Assembly (NCBI RefSeq): GCF_002939185.1
Contig: NZ_POVL01000004.1
Span: 84,650 to 148,649 of the forward strand
Source: Enterobacter sichuanensis
GTDB taxonomy: Bacteria; Pseudomonadota; Gammaproteobacteria; Enterobacterales; Enterobacteriaceae
Direction of reading: 5' to 3'
DNA length: 64,000 nucleotides
Positions 1 through 11,706 of this stretch are shown here, piece after piece (the first letter of the stretch is position 1; each line of letters opens with the position of its first letter). The translations under genes and the position numbers were made by a program. The notes under the pieces were generated by a model. It was not told the DNA's origin. It searched no databases and saw only the letters and a list, made by a program, of their open reading frames with translations.

Positions 1-298
1 GCGCACAGTTCAGCGCCGTCTGGCCACCCATGGTTGGCAGCACCGCATCCGGGCGCTCTTTTTCAATAATTTTACGTACCACTTCCCAGTGAATCGGCTC
101 GATGTAGGTTGCATCCGCCATTTCCGGGTCGGTCATGATGGTGGCCGGGTTCGAGTTCACCAGGATAACGCGGTAACCCTCTTCTCGCAGGGCTTTACAC
201 GCCTGCGCACCGGAGTAGTCGAATTCACAGGCCTGGCCGATGACGATCGGGCCAGCGCCAAGGATCAGGATGCTTTTTATGTCTGTACGTTTTGGCAT
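1..298 (-). CDS. carB: Carbamoyl phosphate synthase large subunit, N-terminal 99 codons (partial)
   Basis: This is the start of the synthetase subunit that makes carbamoyl phosphate from bicarbonate, ATP and ammonia delivered by CarA. It feeds both pyrimidine and arginine synthesis. The visible protein begins [16 protein letters not shown] and matches the E. coli CarB N-terminus, including the nucleotide-fold glycines. The window edge cuts the gene, so about nine tenths of the roughly 1073-residue protein is missing. It lies 18 bp downstream of carA, which indicates one carAB transcript. Identity is certain from the sequence; nothing can be said about the rest of the protein. Confidence 0.97.
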
Positions 299-316
299 TG
301 TCTTCTCGGCTCCTGA

Positions 317-1465
317 TTATTTAGCGGTCTTACGGTATTGCTCGATAAGTTCGATGAAGTGATCGAACAGCGGCGCGGCATCGTGTGGGCCCGGACTGGC
401 TTCCGGGTGGCCCTGGAAGCTGAACGCTGGCTTATCGGTGCGATGGATACCCTGCAGGGTGCCATCGAACAGTGACTTATGAGTCACGCGCAGGTTAGCC
501 GGCATCGACGCTTCATCGACGGCGAAACCGTGGTTCTGAGCGGTAATCATCACCGTGTTGTTATCAATGTCTTTCACCGGGTGGTTACCACCGTGGTGAC
601 CGAACTTCATCTTGATGGTGTTCGCACCGCTCGCCAGCGCCAGCAGCTGATGGCCGAGGCAGATACCGAATACCGGGATGTCTGTCTCCAGGAAGGACTT
701 GATGGCATTGATGGCGTAGTCACAAGGTGCCGGGTCGCCAGGCCCGTTAGAGAGGAAGATGCCGTCCGGATTCATTTTCAGCACCTCTTCAGCGGACGTT
801 TTCGCTGGCACCACCGTCAGGCGGCAGCCGCGGTCAACCAGCATGCGCAGGATGTTGCGCTTGGCGCCGAAATCGTAAGCCACCACGTGGAACGGCAGCT
901 CGCTCTCTTTTTTCGCTTCCGGCAGGTCGCCTTCGAGCGTCCAGCTCCCCTGCATCCAGCTGTAGGCTTCAGCTGTGGTCACTTCTTTTGCCAGGTCCAT
1001 GCCGTTCAGGCCCGGGAAGGCTTTCGCTTTTTCCAGCGCCAGAGCCGCATCCAGGTTATCCCCTGCGATGATGCAGCCGTTTTGTGCACCCTTCTCGCGC
1101 AGCAGACGCGTTAACTTACGGGTATCAATATCGGCAATCGCCACGATGTTATGGCGCTTCAGGTAAGAAGAGAGGTCTTCAGTGTTGCGGAAGTTGCTGG
1201 CAATCAGCGGCAGGTCACGAATGACCAGACCTTGCCCATGTACCTGAGAGGACTCTTCGTCAGCCGCATTGGTGCCGACATTGCCGATATGAGGATAAGT
1301 AAGAGTAACGATTTGGCGAGAATAGGAAGGATCAGTGAGGATTTCTTGATAACCGGTCATTGAAGTATTGAAAACGACTTCCCCAACCGCCGAACCCGTT
1401 GCCCCTATGGCCCGACCGATAAACTGGGTTCCGTCTTCCAGAACCAATAGCGCTGACTTAATCAA
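317..1465 (-). CDS. carA: Carbamoyl phosphate synthase small (glutaminase) subunit
   Basis: The glutamine amidotransferase subunit releases ammonia that tunnels into CarB. I place the start at TTG (position 1465), which gives 382 residues beginning [15 protein letters not shown], the same length as E. coli CarA. A strong GGAGG ribosome site sits just upstream. The in-frame ATG at 1492 would add nine residues and lies inside an ArgR box, so it is unlikely. The class I amidotransferase triad is visible: Cys in FGICLGHQ (near residue 269) and His and Glu in FQGHPEA (near 353 and 355). The gene is followed by carB and preceded by a 454-bp regulatory region. Confidence 0.97.
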   Translation of the reverse strand: MIKSALLVLEDGTQFIGRAIGATGSAVGEVVFNTSMTGYQEILTDPSYSRQIVTLTYPHIGNVGTNAADEESSQVHGQGLVIRDLPLIASNFRNTEDLSSYLKRHNIVAIADIDTRKLTRLLREKGAQNGCIIAGDNLDAALALEKAKAFPGLNGMDLAKEVTTAEAYSWMQGSWTLEGDLPEAKKESELPFHVVAYDFGAKRNILRMLVDRGCRLTVVPAKTSAEEVLKMNPDGIFLSNGPGDPAPCDYAINAIKSFLETDIPVFGICLGHQLLALASGANTIKMKFGHHGGNHPVKDIDNNTVMITAQNHGFAVDEASMPANLRVTHKSLFDGTLQGIHRTDKPAFSFQGHPEASPGPHDAAPLFDHFIELIEQYRKTAK

Positions 1466-1471
1466 AACACC

Positions 1472-1514
1472 CTCCAGAGAATATTCACTCACTTTATTTG
1501 CATATTAATTCATA
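1472..1514 (-). promoter_or_regulatory. Two ARG boxes (ArgR operator) at carAB P2
   Basis: Two ARG-box-like 18-bp sites lie at 1497-1514 (read on the minus strand as TATGAATTAATATGCAAA) and 1472-1489 (AGTGAATATTCTCTGGAG). They are about one DNA turn and a half apart centre to centre and sit immediately before the carA TTG start. This is the arrangement known for arginine repression of the downstream E. coli carAB promoter. The second box overlaps the leader and ribosome site. Confidence 0.8.
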
Positions 1515-1570
1515 ACCATGTCATGGATCAATGCAAATGTGTTGCCAGCGGATTTTTGGCAAACGGCGGC

Positions 1571-1599
1571 ATTCTGGAGATTTGGTCGGTAAAAGTCAA
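1571..1599 (-). promoter_or_regulatory. Candidate carAB P1 promoter
   Basis: On the minus strand TTGACT (1594-1599) and CAGAAT (1571-1576) are separated by 17 bp, a good sigma-70 arrangement about 105 bp upstream of the carA start. It fits the upstream, pyrimidine- and purine-controlled carAB promoter known in E. coli. The assignment is by position and motif only. Confidence 0.6.
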
Positions 1600-1684
1600 C
1601 TTAAAACGGATATTTTGTTTACTCTTTTGCAGGCCTGAAACGCGGAATGCAGCTTAAGCGACAAAAAGATCAGGTAAATCACTG

Positions 1685-1700
1685 CAGAAAACGCTTGCGC
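1685..1700 (-). promoter_or_regulatory. Candidate PurR box upstream of carAB P1
   Basis: Read on the minus strand, GCGCAAGCGTTTTCTG closely resembles the PurR consensus ANGCAANCGNTTNCNT. E. coli carAB P1 is known to bind PurR upstream of the promoter, so the position also fits. The rest of 1601-1830 is AT-rich and shows no gene I can support. Confidence 0.55.
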
Positions 1701-1835
1701 GGTTGGTTTAATAAAAAATCACGAGATGGAACATGATAAAGTAGACCAAATGGTCAAAATTTACATTTTAGCAACGAAAAATCAGAACAATAGACAGATT
1801 TTTAGAGACTTAAGGGAGAAAATACAATGTAACAG

Positions 1836-1867
1836 CAAAAATAAAAGGGCAATAAAATATTGCCCTA
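1836..1867 (-). terminator. Intrinsic terminator of dapB
   Basis: On the minus strand a GGGCAATA / TATTGCCC-type stem with a short AT loop is followed by TTTTATTTTT. It lies about 50 bp past the dapB stop codon. Confidence 0.75.
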
Positions 1868-1919
1868 TGCAATCAATGAATTACGACTGCAATAACCACA
1901 TCACGATGGGTAATAATGT

Positions 1920-2756
<837 letters not shown>

Positions 2757-2898
2757 TTAAAATGATGTAAACCGTTTTCAGATTAACCAGCCTTTCTGAG
2801 CACTGCCAACTGAAAACACCAATAATTAGAATTTAACGTGAAACCGACTTAAATATCAGTAAAAGACATGATTTTGTCGTCACGATAAAGTAACGGGT

Positions 2899-2934
2899 AA
2901 AAAAAAGGCCAGCACAGGAGGTGCTGGCCTTTCA
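2899..2934 (-). terminator. Intrinsic terminator of the ribF-ileS-lspA-fkpB-ispH unit
   Basis: A 12-bp stem (AAGGCCAGCAC with its complement) is followed on the minus strand by a long T run (2899-2906), 13 bp after the ispH stop codon. It closes the operon. Confidence 0.88.
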
Positions 2935-2946
2935 TCAGAAAAGGGA

Positions 2947-3897
2947 TTATTCGACTTCCCGGGCATCGATTCTCAGTTCTTTCGGGACTTCGAAAACAAT
3001 GTTCTCTTCACGTCCTTCCAGCGGCACCGCTTCGCCACCGCCCAGCTCCTGCAGACGGGCAATGACGTTCTGTACCAGAATATCCGGCGCAGATGCGCCG
3101 GCCGTCACGCCGACACAGGTCGCGTTTTTTACCCACGCTTCCTGAATATCCGTCGCGTCATCAATCAGGAAAGCCGTTTTCCCCATCCGTTGCGCCAGTT
3201 CGGCCAGACGGTTTGAGTTAGAGGAGTTTTTCGAGCCGACCACCAGCACCACATCCGCCTGTTCAGCCAGGGCACGCACCGCTTCCTGACGGTTCGTGGT
3301 CGCGTAGCAGATGTCATCCTTACGCGGACCGACGATCTTCGGGAAACGCTGGCGCAGGGCGTCAATCACGTCAGAGGTATCGTCGACAGAGAGTGTTGTC
3401 TGGGTCATGAACGACAGACGGGCTTCATTTTTCACGTTCAGCGTAAGCACATCTTCTGGCGATTCAACCAGATACATGCCCCCTTCCGGGTTGCTGTACT
3501 GGCCCATGGTGCCTTCGACTTCCGGGTGACCCGCATGGCCAATCAGAATCGACTCTTCACCACGACGGCTGGCGCGTGCCACTTCCATATGCACTTTCGT
3601 GACCAACGGACAGGTAGCGTCAAACACCGTCAAATCGCGGCTTTTCGCTTCGTTACGTACTGCCTGAGAGACACCATGCGCAGAGAAAATCAGGATGGCA
3701 CCGTCCGGCACTTCGCTGATTTGCTCGATAAAAATAGCACCGCGCTCGCGCAGACTGTCGACCACGTAACGGTTGTGCACCACTTCGTGACGCACGTAAA
3801 TCGGCGCGCCGTAAATCTCCAGCGCGTTTTCAACAATGCTGATAGCGCGGTCTACACCGGCGCAGAAGCCGCGCGGGTTAGCCAACAGGATCTGCAT
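2947..3897 (-). CDS. ispH: 4-hydroxy-3-methylbut-2-enyl diphosphate reductase
   Basis: IspH is the last enzyme of the MEP isoprenoid pathway. It reduces HMBPP to IPP and DMAPP with a [4Fe-4S] cluster. The protein starts [14 protein letters not shown] and has 316 residues, as in E. coli. An upstream in-frame start at 3981 would run into fkpB and is rejected. Cluster ligands are recognisable: Cys12 in GFCAG, the Cys in DATCPLVTK and the Cys in GVTAGAS-proximal ATCVGVTAG. It starts 1 bp after the fkpB stop, so translation is probably coupled. It was formerly called lytB. Confidence 0.97.
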   Translation of the reverse strand: MQILLANPRGFCAGVDRAISIVENALEIYGAPIYVRHEVVHNRYVVDSLRERGAIFIEQISEVPDGAILIFSAHGVSQAVRNEAKSRDLTVFDATCPLVTKVHMEVARASRRGEESILIGHAGHPEVEGTMGQYSNPEGGMYLVESPEDVLTLNVKNEARLSFMTQTTLSVDDTSDVIDALRQRFPKIVGPRKDDICYATTNRQEAVRALAEQADVVLVVGSKNSSNSNRLAELAQRMGKTAFLIDDATDIQEAWVKNATCVGVTAGASAPDILVQNVIARLQELGGGEAVPLEGREENIVFEVPKELRIDAREVE

Positions 3898-3898
3898 T

Positions 3899-4348
3899 TC
3901 AGGCCTCCAGTACCGGATCAATCTCCAGCACTTCAATATCAAAATGGACAGTGCGCCCGGCAAGCGGATGGTTGAAGTCAACGGTAATAGAGTCGCCGTT
4001 AATTTCGCGGATCACGCCAGGCATTTCGCTGCCGTCCATAGCGGTAAAGAGCATAATAGCCCCGATTTCAGGTTCCCCCGCGTCCATAAACTCACGACGG
4101 GAGAAGTACTGGATCAGATCCGGGCTTGGCACGCCAAACGCCGCATCCGGCTCAAGCGAAAAGGCTTTTTTCTCCCCCTCTTTCAGGCCCAGAAGCTGCT
4201 GTTCAAGTCCTTCAGACAGGGAGGTATCGCCAAGACGAAACAGGGCCGGTTTGCCATTATTGCGGGTGGATTCAGCCGTGGAGCCGTCATCCAGTTTCAG
4301 CGTGAAGTGAACGAGAACCGCGCTGTTGCTCTGTACGGATTTAGACAT
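3899..4348 (-). CDS. fkpB: FKBP-type peptidyl-prolyl cis-trans isomerase (SlpA)
   Basis: FkpB is a cytoplasmic proline isomerase with chaperone activity, of the SlyD/FKBP insert-in-flap class. I use the internal Met ([11 protein letters not shown]), giving 149 residues as in E. coli; the upstream Met adds only two residues. The FKBP core HFTLKLDDG and the insert region around [10 protein letters not shown] are intact. There is no His-rich tail, unlike SlyD. The gene sits between lspA and ispH in the same operon, separated from lspA by a pair of REP palindromes. Confidence 0.96.
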   Translation of the reverse strand: MSKSVQSNSAVLVHFTLKLDDGSTAESTRNNGKPALFRLGDTSLSEGLEQQLLGLKEGEKKAFSLEPDAAFGVPSPDLIQYFSRREFMDAGEPEIGAIMLFTAMDGSEMPGVIREINGDSITVDFNHPLAGRTVHFDIEVLEIDPVLEA

Positions 4349-4380
4349 GCACATTGCTCTTTATGTTGTCTCGCCTGTGT

Positions 4381-4457
4381 GCCGGGTGGCGCTTCGCTTA
4401 CCCGGCCTACAAGTGTCGGCATATTCGGTAGGCCGGGATCGCTACGCGTCACCCGGC
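4381..4457. repeat. REP pair (BIME) between lspA and fkpB
   Basis: Two palindromic units of the enterobacterial REP type lie in opposite orientation at 4381-4410 (GCCGGGTGGCGCTTCGCTTA onward) and 4427-4457. They fill the only sizeable gap inside the ileS-lspA-fkpB-ispH operon. The same core recurs at about 21815, 44421 and 47145. Confidence 0.8.
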
Positions 4458-4465
4458 TGGTTTTG

Positions 4466-4966
4466 TTACGCCTGCTCTTTCGCGGTCGGTTTCGGTAAGA
4501 AACCTTCCAGCACGATTAACGCCGCACCGATACAAATTGCGCTGTCGGCGAGGTTAAAGGTCGCGAAGTGCCAGTCGCCGACGTAGAAGTCGATCATATC
4601 GACCACAAAGCCGTGCCACAGGCGGTCAAACAGGTTACCTAACGCGCCGCCAATAATCAGCGCGTAGGCGATGTTGTTCAGCTTTTGCGTCGCTTTCGAA
4701 CGGTACATCAACAGCGTTAGCACCACACAGATACCGATTGCAATACCTGCAAAGAACCAGCGCTGCCAGCCACCGCTGTCAGCAAGGAAACTAAACGCCG
4801 CACCATAGTTACGTGCGTAGTGCAGGTTAAGCGACGGGAACAGCGAAACCGTATCCCCCAGCGCAAAATTCTGGAGGATCAGGAATTTGCTGCCCAGATC
4901 AATAATCAGCACCACCACAACCAGCCACAGCCAGCGCAGTCCTGTTGAACAGAGAGTTTTACTCAT
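4466..4966 (-). CDS. lspA: Prolipoprotein signal peptidase (signal peptidase II)
   Basis: LspA is an inner-membrane aspartyl protease that cleaves signal peptides from diacylglyceryl-modified prolipoproteins. It is 166 residues against 164 in E. coli. Four hydrophobic segments are visible, starting at residues 11-30 ([17 protein letters not shown]). The conserved catalytic regions GNLFDRL and FNLADSAI are present and supply the two aspartates. Its ATG overlaps the ileS stop codon by one base (TGATG), which implies translational coupling. Confidence 0.97.
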   Translation of the reverse strand: MSKTLCSTGLRWLWLVVVVLIIDLGSKFLILQNFALGDTVSLFPSLNLHYARNYGAAFSFLADSGGWQRWFFAGIAIGICVVLTLLMYRSKATQKLNNIAYALIIGGALGNLFDRLWHGFVVDMIDFYVGDWHFATFNLADSAICIGAALIVLEGFLPKPTAKEQA

Positions 4967-7782
4967 CAGGCAAACTTACGTTTTTCGCCGTCACCGGCGA
5001 CGTTGCTTACACAGCGTCCGCAGATGTCTGCGTGTTCCGCCACCTGGCCAACATCGGTAGTGTAATGCCAGCAACGCGGGCATTTCTCACCGTCGGCTTT
5101 GCTCAGCGCGACTTTCAGTCCCTTGAGCAGTTCGCTCTGCTGAGCATCAGCAGTAGCTTCGGCATAATCCGCAACTTGCGCGCCTGAGGTCAACAGGACA
5201 AATCGCAATTCATCGCCCAGCGCCGTCAGTTTCGCCGCCAGCTCAGGTTCGGCGTACAGGGTTACTGCCGCTTCCAGAGAGCCACCGACTTTCTTGTCAG
5301 CACGCGCCTGCTCAATCACCTTGTTCACTTCACCACGCACTTTCAGCAGCTCGTCCCAGAAGGCATCGTTCATCGCTTCGGTGCTGGAGAGGTCGAACAG
5401 ACCTTCGTACCACTCGCCGGTGAAGACATACTTCTCACGGTCGCCTGGCAGATAACCCCAGATTTCATCCGCGGTGAAGGACATGATCGGCGCCATCCAG
5501 CGCACCAGCGCTTCTGCGATGTGGAACAACGCGGTCTGGCAGCTACGACGCGCCACGCTGTCCGCTTTCGCGGTGTACTGACGGTCTTTGATGATGTCGA
5601 GGTAGAACGAACCCATCTCGATGGAGCAGAAGCGCATCAGACGCTGCACCACTTCATGGAAGTCGTAAGATTCATAGGCTTTCAGGATATCTTCCTGCGC
5701 CGCTTTCGCGCAGCCTACCGCCCAGCGGTCCAGCACCACCATCTCTTCCGGTTTCACCATGTCTTTAACCGGATCAAACCCGTTCAGGTTCGCCAGCAGG
5801 AAGCGCGCGGTGTTACGGATACGACGATAGCTGTCGGCGGCACGTTTCAGGATCTCGTCAGACACCGCCATTTCGCCGGTGTAGTCGGTGGAAGCCACCC
5901 ACAAACGCAGAATGTCTGCGCCCAGCTTGTTCATCACATCCTGCGGAGACACGGTGTTGCCGATAGATTTGGACATCTTACGGCCCTGACCATCCACGGT
6001 GAAGCCGTGGGTCAGTACCTGACGGTAAGGCGCTTTTCCTTTCATGGCGGTGGAGATCATCAGGGATGACATGAACCAGCCGCGGTGTTGGTCAGAACCT
6101 TCCAGATACATATCGGCGGCGTGACCGGCAAACTCAGGACGCACGTCAACCACGGAAGAGTGAGTGGATCCGGAGTCGAACCATACATCCAGGGTATCCG
6201 GCACTTTCTCGTAGTTGTCGGCGTCAGCGCCCAGGATGTCGCGGGCGTCGAGATCCCACCATGCCTGAATGCCGTCAACTTCGACGCGCTTCGCCACTTC
6301 TTCCATCAGTTCCAGGGTGTTCGGATGCAGTTCCTGCGTCTCTTTATGCACGAACAGCGACATCGGCACGCCCCAGGTACGCTGACGGGAGATACACCAG
6401 TCAGGGCGGTTAGCAACCATGGATTCGATACGCGCCTGGCCCCAGTCTGGGATCCACTGCACGCCTTTGATCTCTTTCAGAGACTGCGCACGCAGGCCTT
6501 TCTGATCCATGCTGATGAACCATTGTGGGGTCGCACGGAAGATGATCGGCGTCTTGTGACGCCAGCAGCACGGATAGCTGTGCTGCATTTTCTCAACGTG
6601 CAGCAGTGCGCCGCTGGTGCGCAGCATATCAACGATAATGTCGTTAGCTTTAAAGACGTTGATACCGTCCAGCGCCGGGTAAGTGCCAGGCAGGTAAGAA
6701 CCGTCCGGCCCCACCGGGTTAGCGATTTCCAGACCGTATTTCAGGCTGATATTGTAGTCGTCAGGACCGTGGCCACCGGCGGTATGGACCGCACCGGTAC
6801 CGGCTTCCAGCGTGACGTGGTCGCCCAGGATCGCTGGCACATCAAAGTCCAGGAACGGGTGTTTAAAGCGCATCAGCTCAAGCGCGTCGCCTTTCACGGT
6901 GCCCAGCACGGTGTAGTCGGTGATATTCGCGCGTTTCAGCACGCTCTCAACCAGATCTTTTGCCAGGATAACCGCCTGACCGTCAACCTGCACCAGCGCG
7001 TAGTCGAACTCACCGGACAGGGAGATCGCACGGTTCGCAGGCAGGGTCCACGGGGTAGTGGTCCAGATCACCAGTGAGATCGGGCCATTAACGGAGGAGA
7101 CGCCAAATTTGGCTTTCACCGCATCCTGATCAACGGCGTGGAACGCCACGTCGATAGACGGAGAGGTTTTGTCGTAATACTCCACTTCCGCTTCTGCCAG
7201 CGCAGAACGGCAATCCACACACCAGTGTACAGGCTTAGCGCCTTTGTGCAGGTGGCCATTACCGATGATTTTGCCCAGCGCACGGATGATGTTGGCTTCG
7301 GTTTTGAAGTCCATGGTCAGGTAGGGGTGCGACCAGTCGCCCAGCACGCCCAGACGGATGAAATCCGTGCGCTGACCTTCAACCTGCGTAGCGGCGTATT
7401 CGCGGCATTTCGCACGGAACTCAGCGGCGGTGAATTTCTCACCTGGCTTACCGAATTCCTGCTCCACTTTCAGTTCGATTGGTAGACCGTGGCAGTCCCA
7501 GCCCGGAACGTATGGCGAGTCATATCCCGCGAGGCCTTTCGACTTCACGATAATGTCTTTCAGAATCTTGTTAACCGAGTGACCAATATGAATGCTGCCA
7601 TTCGCATAGGGAGGGCCATCATGCAGAATGAAGGTTTTTTTGCCTTTTTTGGCTGCACGAATGATGCCGTACAGGTCATCATCAGTCCAACGCGCCAGCA
7701 TTCCCGGTTCACGCTTGGCGAGATCGCCGCGCATCGGGAACCCTGTTTCCGGCAAATTCAGGGTTGATTTATAGTCACTCAT
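4966..7782 (-). CDS. ileS: Isoleucyl-tRNA synthetase
   Basis: IleS is a class I aminoacyl-tRNA synthetase that charges tRNA-Ile and edits valine. It has 938 residues, identical to E. coli. The HIGH motif is at residues 65-68 (GSIHIGHS), the KMSKS loop is present in [10 protein letters not shown], and the C-terminal zinc module [10 protein letters not shown]...CGRC supplies four cysteines. It follows ribF by 45 bp and overlaps lspA, and so lies in the classical ribF-ileS-lspA-fkpB-ispH operon. Confidence 0.98.
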   Translation of the reverse strand: MSDYKSTLNLPETGFPMRGDLAKREPGMLARWTDDDLYGIIRAAKKGKKTFILHDGPPYANGSIHIGHSVNKILKDIIVKSKGLAGYDSPYVPGWDCHGLPIELKVEQEFGKPGEKFTAAEFRAKCREYAATQVEGQRTDFIRLGVLGDWSHPYLTMDFKTEANIIRALGKIIGNGHLHKGAKPVHWCVDCRSALAEAEVEYYDKTSPSIDVAFHAVDQDAVKAKFGVSSVNGPISLVIWTTTPWTLPANRAISLSGEFDYALVQVDGQAVILAKDLVESVLKRANITDYTVLGTVKGDALELMRFKHPFLDFDVPAILGDHVTLEAGTGAVHTAGGHGPDDYNISLKYGLEIANPVGPDGSYLPGTYPALDGINVFKANDIIVDMLRTSGALLHVEKMQHSYPCCWRHKTPIIFRATPQWFISMDQKGLRAQSLKEIKGVQWIPDWGQARIESMVANRPDWCISRQRTWGVPMSLFVHKETQELHPNTLELMEEVAKRVEVDGIQAWWDLDARDILGADADNYEKVPDTLDVWFDSGSTHSSVVDVRPEFAGHAADMYLEGSDQHRGWFMSSLMISTAMKGKAPYRQVLTHGFTVDGQGRKMSKSIGNTVSPQDVMNKLGADILRLWVASTDYTGEMAVSDEILKRAADSYRRIRNTARFLLANLNGFDPVKDMVKPEEMVVLDRWAVGCAKAAQEDILKAYESYDFHEVVQRLMRFCSIEMGSFYLDIIKDRQYTAKADSVARRSCQTALFHIAEALVRWMAPIMSFTADEIWGYLPGDREKYVFTGEWYEGLFDLSSTEAMNDAFWDELLKVRGEVNKVIEQARADKKVGGSLEAAVTLYAEPELAAKLTALGDELRFVLLTSGAQVADYAEATADAQQSELLKGLKVALSKADGEKCPRCWHYTTDVGQVAEHADICGRCVSNVAGDGEKRKFA

Positions 7783-7827
7783 CAGATTCTCGGTTCCGTA
7801 TTTATCACGTAGGCAGTTAAGCCGGTT

Positions 7828-8754
7828 CTAAAGCCCAAAAAACTCGCGGGCCGTCAATTCATCTCGCGCAATTTGCGCTTTGAGTTCATCCAGCGAACCA
7901 AATCGCTGCTCGTTGCGTATTTTTTTACGCAGTATCACATCTATATGGCGACCATAAAGGTCCATTACAACGTCCAGCAGGTGCACTTCCAGCTGTTGAC
8001 GCACACCGGCGACGGTCGGACGTGTGCCAATGTTGGCAACACCGTAAAACGGCTTATCGCCCAGTCCTGCCACTTCCACCGCATAGACCCCTTTGACCGG
8101 GGAAACCTGACGGCGTAGCGGTATATTCGCCGTCGGGAAACCAATGGTGCGGCCGAGAGCATCGCCATGGACGACGCGACCGGAGATAGTGAACGGATGC
8201 CCAAGCAGGGTTTCTGCCGTCCCCAGTTCATCATCGGCCAGCGCCTGACGTACCGCCGTGCTGCTGACGCGAACGCCGCCTTCACAGAAGGTCATCGCAC
8301 TGGTGACGTCAAAACCGTACTCCAGACCAGCCTTCTGTAATAGCAAGAAATCGCCCTGACGACCAGCGCCAAAGCGGAAATCATCCCCCACGGCCAGAAA
8401 CTGCACGCCAAGACGTTCAACCAGCAGGTCGCTGACGAAATTTTGTGCTGTCAGCGCGGCAAAGCGACGATCGAAACGTACGCACAACACGTAGTCCACG
8501 CCGGACTCGGCCAGATAGCGCAACTTCTCGCGCAGGCGAGTAAGACGGGCGGGAGATTTATCGCCCGCAAACAGCTCCAGCGGCTGTGGTTCGAAAATCA
8601 TCACTACCACGGGCAGGCCACGGGCCTCCCCTTCTTTACGCAATCCCTGCAACAGCGCCTGATGACCACGATGCACGCCGTCGAAATTACCAATGGTCAG
8701 CACGCACCCGTGCGGTGCTCTGCTGAGATTATGTATGCCGCGTATCAGCTTCAT
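7828..8754 (-). CDS. ribF: Bifunctional riboflavin kinase / FAD synthetase
   Basis: RibF converts riboflavin to FMN and then FAD. The N-terminal adenylyltransferase domain shows GNFDGVHRGH, and the C-terminal flavokinase domain shows GRTIGFPTANI and the VKGVYAV strand. It has 308 residues against 313 in E. coli: one residue shorter near position 14 and ending at EFFGL without the short E. coli tail. It is the first gene of the ileS operon and is divergent from rpsT. Confidence 0.97.
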   Translation of the reverse strand: MKLIRGIHNLSRAPHGCVLTIGNFDGVHRGHQALLQGLRKEGEARGLPVVVMIFEPQPLELFAGDKSPARLTRLREKLRYLAESGVDYVLCVRFDRRFAALTAQNFVSDLLVERLGVQFLAVGDDFRFGAGRQGDFLLLQKAGLEYGFDVTSAMTFCEGGVRVSSTAVRQALADDELGTAETLLGHPFTISGRVVHGDALGRTIGFPTANIPLRRQVSPVKGVYAVEVAGLGDKPFYGVANIGTRPTVAGVRQQLEVHLLDVVMDLYGRHIDVILRKKIRNEQRFGSLDELKAQIARDELTAREFFGL

Positions 8755-9006
8755 GTCTGGCTCAAAACAGTGAAAATCGCCAAAGTATACCTTGTACAGC
8801 GGTCAAGGTTAACCGGCGATTGTTCGCGCAAAACAGAAAGCCGTAATGATTTCATCAGGCTGACCTTTCACAGCGAAAAAATCTGCTCCTGAACTGCGAT
8901 TTTTATGCCGAAAGGCTGTATTCAGGGAAGACAAGCTGGTAGAATCCTGCGCCATCACTACGTAACGTAGCGTCGCTAATTAACGGCGCTTATTTGCACA
9001 AATCCA
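8755..9006. other. ribF/rpsT divergent intergenic region
   Basis: No gene is supported here; the small E. coli ORF yaaY has no obvious counterpart. A TAGAAT at 8940-8945 could be the -10 of an upstream rpsT promoter (P1), but I see no convincing -35. Confidence 0.4.
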
Positions 9007-9035
9007 TTGACAAAAGAAGGCAAAGAGGGCATATT
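9007..9035 (+). promoter_or_regulatory. rpsT promoter (P2-like)
   Basis: TTGACA (9007-9012) and CATATT (9030-9035) are separated by 17 bp, and the start codon is 46 bp further on. It is a strong sigma-70 match in the position of E. coli rpsT P2. Confidence 0.75.
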
Positions 9036-9048
9036 CCTCGGCCTTTGA

Positions 9049-9345
<297 letters not shown>

Positions 9346-9372
9346 TTGCCGCTTGTTGTTGCTTGTTTAAAG

Positions 9373-9397
9373 AACCCGCTTAACGCGGGTTTTTTTA
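9373..9397 (+). terminator. Intrinsic terminator of rpsT, possibly shared with nhaR
   Basis: AACCCGC and GCGGGTT form a stem around TTAAC and are followed by a run of seven Ts on the plus strand. On the minus strand it lies just after nhaR and has A/T flanks, so it may act in both directions. Confidence 0.9.
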
Positions 9398-9402
9398 TGC
9401 CT

Positions 9403-10302
9403 TCAGATTGCCGGTGGCGTAAACAGCGCCGAGTAGTCGCGGTTACAGATACGCTGCACCGCCGGGTGCTGAATCATCCTTTCGGCAAAAATCGCGTGAT
9501 ACTCTTCCATTACGTTATCGACCCGACCAATCTCCGTAATCTTGCTATCTGAATAGAGATCGTGCGCGTAGAGTGTCGGTGCAACGAAGATCGCATTGTG
9601 CGCTTCGCCAAAGGCTTTCATCAGCGCCGCATCGTCGAACTCACCGAGGATTTCGACATTCAGCCCCTGAGAGTTAAACCAGTTCAGCAGCTTTCGTCCC
9701 AGCATGGAACGTCTTCCTGGCACCAGCAAGCGACGCTCTTCCAGGCAGGCCGGGAAGGGTTTTTCCGGCGGCGGGTTAATACACCAGAAGCTTACGCCGC
9801 ATTCACCAATCTTCACCGAAAACAGCCCTTCCTGCTGCGTGGAGTCGATCGGACAATCCGAGATGATCATGTCCAGCTTGTGCTGGCTCAGCTGTTCCAG
9901 CAGCATCTCGTGGGTGGATTCAAAACAGCGCAGATGGATTTGCTCATCTTCGACCACAGCCGCATCCAGCACGCCGCTCACCAGTCGTTTTGACAGCGCG
10001 TCCGCCACGCCAACATCAAAGAGCAGGTTCGACTCTTTGCGGTAGTTGACGATATCCAACATCTCCTGGCTCAGGGTGAACATTTTGTCCGCGTAGCGGA
10101 AAACCAGCTCACCCAGCTCGCTGGGTTCAATTCCGCGTCCCTTACGCTTGAACAGCTTACCCTGCAGACGTTCTTCCAGCGCCTTGATCTGCCCGGTGAT
10201 GGTTTGCGGCGTCAGGTAAAGCGCCTCTGCCGCCCCGACCACCGAGCCCTGTTTGTAGACATGCCAGAAGTAGTAAAGATGGTTGTAATTCAAATGAGAC
10301 AT
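9403..10302 (-). CDS. nhaR: LysR-family activator of nhaA
   Basis: NhaR is the sodium-responsive LysR-type activator of the Na+/H+ antiporter gene and, in E. coli, also of osmC and pgaABCD. It has 299 residues against 301 in E. coli. The N-terminal winged helix-turn-helix lies at about 5-63 ([20 protein letters not shown]), followed by the substrate-binding domain. It lies 58 bp downstream of nhaA on the same strand, the usual nhaAR arrangement. E. coli K-12 has an IS1 next to nhaR; none is present here. Confidence 0.97.
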   Translation of the reverse strand: MSHLNYNHLYYFWHVYKQGSVVGAAEALYLTPQTITGQIKALEERLQGKLFKRKGRGIEPSELGELVFRYADKMFTLSQEMLDIVNYRKESNLLFDVGVADALSKRLVSGVLDAAVVEDEQIHLRCFESTHEMLLEQLSQHKLDMIISDCPIDSTQQEGLFSVKIGECGVSFWCINPPPEKPFPACLEERRLLVPGRRSMLGRKLLNWFNSQGLNVEILGEFDDAALMKAFGEAHNAIFVAPTLYAHDLYSDSKITEIGRVDNVMEEYHAIFAERMIQHPAVQRICNRDYSALFTPPAI

Positions 10303-10360
10303 CGCGTCTTCTCTCCCTGAGTGCCTGTCGGGAGAAGGTTACCCTCCTCCCGGTTTTCCG

Positions 10361-11536
10361 TTATGCCTGGACGGCCTGTCCGGACAACTTCACCTTCAAC
10401 AAGGTGTAACCGATCACCGCGGCCAGTAATGACCCGATGAGAATGCCGAGTTTCGCCCAGACGATAAGCTCAGGTGCATGCGCACCAAACGCCAGCGTCG
10501 AGATAAAAATCGACATCGTAAAGCCTATCCCGCACAGCACGCCCACGGCCATGATCTGCGTAAACGTGGTGCCGTGCGGCAATGACGCCAGCTTAAGCTT
10601 CGTCGCCAGCCAGCAGAACAGGCTAATGCCCAGCGGCTTGCCGATAAACAACCCGGCGATGATACCCAGCGGCAGCACGGAGGTCAGCCCGTCCAGCGTC
10701 ACGCCGCCAAGGGAAACACCCGCGTTAGCAAATGCAAACAGAGGCAGGATCATAAAGGCGACCCAGGGGTGCAGCACATGCTCCAGCTGCTTCGCAGGTG
10801 ATTTACCCTCCTGCGGTTTAAGCGGCACGAAGAAGCCGACGATCACTCCTGCCAGCGTGGCATGCACGCCCGATTTCAGAACCGCAGTCCACAGCACCAT
10901 CCCCACGAGGATATAGATACCGATGCGACGAACATTCAGGAGGTTCAGCAGCGCCAGAACCGCAATCGCCCCTGCAGCCACGCTCAAAGACAGGATCGAC
11001 AGATCGCTTGTGTAAAACAGCGCGATAATCACAATTGCGCCCAGGTCATCGATGATCGCCAGCGCCATCAGGAAGATTTTCAGGGCAACCGGAACGCGGC
11101 TTCCCAGTAAGGCCAGCACCCCGAGTGCAAAGGCGATATCCGTTGCCGCCGGGATCGCCCAGCCGTGACGTGCAACCGGATCCTGCCAGGTAAACGCGAG
11201 GAAGAGCAGCGCCGGAACCACCATCCCACCGAGCGCGGCAATGACCGGGAACGCCGCTCGCTGGCGACTGGCAAGCGAACCCAGTACCAGCTCCCGCTTA
11301 ACCTCAAGCCCGACAAGCAGGAAGAACACCGCCATGAGCGCATCGTTGATCCACAGCAGCATGTTCTTGTGGATTTCCAGCGCCCCAACCTTCAGCTCGA
11401 CGGGCGTTTCCAGAAAAGCATGATACAGATCGCGGGTAAATCCCACGTTTGCCAGCACCATCGCGGCGGCGGCAGCCAAAATCAGGATCACGCCCCCGGA
11501 TGCTTCGCTACTAAAAAAACGGTGTAGTAATTTCAC
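10361..11536 (-). CDS. nhaA: Na+/H+ antiporter NhaA
   Basis: NhaA is an inner-membrane antiporter that exports Na+ (or Li+) for about two protons, for pH and sodium homeostasis. It has 391 residues, twelve hydrophobic segments and the E. coli fold. The ion-binding aspartates are at the expected positions, Asp163 and Asp164 in AIIDDLGA, with Asp133 in ATDIAF and the conserved Lys in IGKPLG. It is the first gene of nhaAR. Expression is expected to depend on NhaR and sodium. Confidence 0.97.
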   Translation of the reverse strand: MKLLHRFFSSEASGGVILILAAAAAMVLANVGFTRDLYHAFLETPVELKVGALEIHKNMLLWINDALMAVFFLLVGLEVKRELVLGSLASRQRAAFPVIAALGGMVVPALLFLAFTWQDPVARHGWAIPAATDIAFALGVLALLGSRVPVALKIFLMALAIIDDLGAIVIIALFYTSDLSILSLSVAAGAIAVLALLNLLNVRRIGIYILVGMVLWTAVLKSGVHATLAGVIVGFFVPLKPQEGKSPAKQLEHVLHPWVAFMILPLFAFANAGVSLGGVTLDGLTSVLPLGIIAGLFIGKPLGISLFCWLATKLKLASLPHGTTFTQIMAVGVLCGIGFTMSIFISTLAFGAHAPELIVWAKLGILIGSLLAAVIGYTLLKVKLSGQAVQA

Positions 11537-11654
11537 TTTAATTCTCTCTTATACAGCAATACCTCGGTAAAACCATAATACCAAGCCTTATAGCTCGGCA
11601 AAAACAGATTAATATTGAGTATTGATTCAGTTTAACCGAACAATACCGATAAAC

Positions 11655-11685
11655 AAAAAAGCCCGGAATCTCTTCCGGGCTTTTG
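11655..11685 (-). terminator. Intrinsic terminator of dnaKJ
   Basis: AAGCCCGGAA and its complement form a stem around a short loop, followed on the minus strand by a run of Ts. It lies 21 bp after the dnaJ stop codon. Confidence 0.88.
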
Positions 11686-11706
11686 CGAATACCTGCGACA
11701 AACAGG

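Noticed and set aside
3836..4498. 220-codon plus-strand ORF opposite ispH-fkpB
   Set aside because: It crosses three real minus-strand genes and a REP pair.
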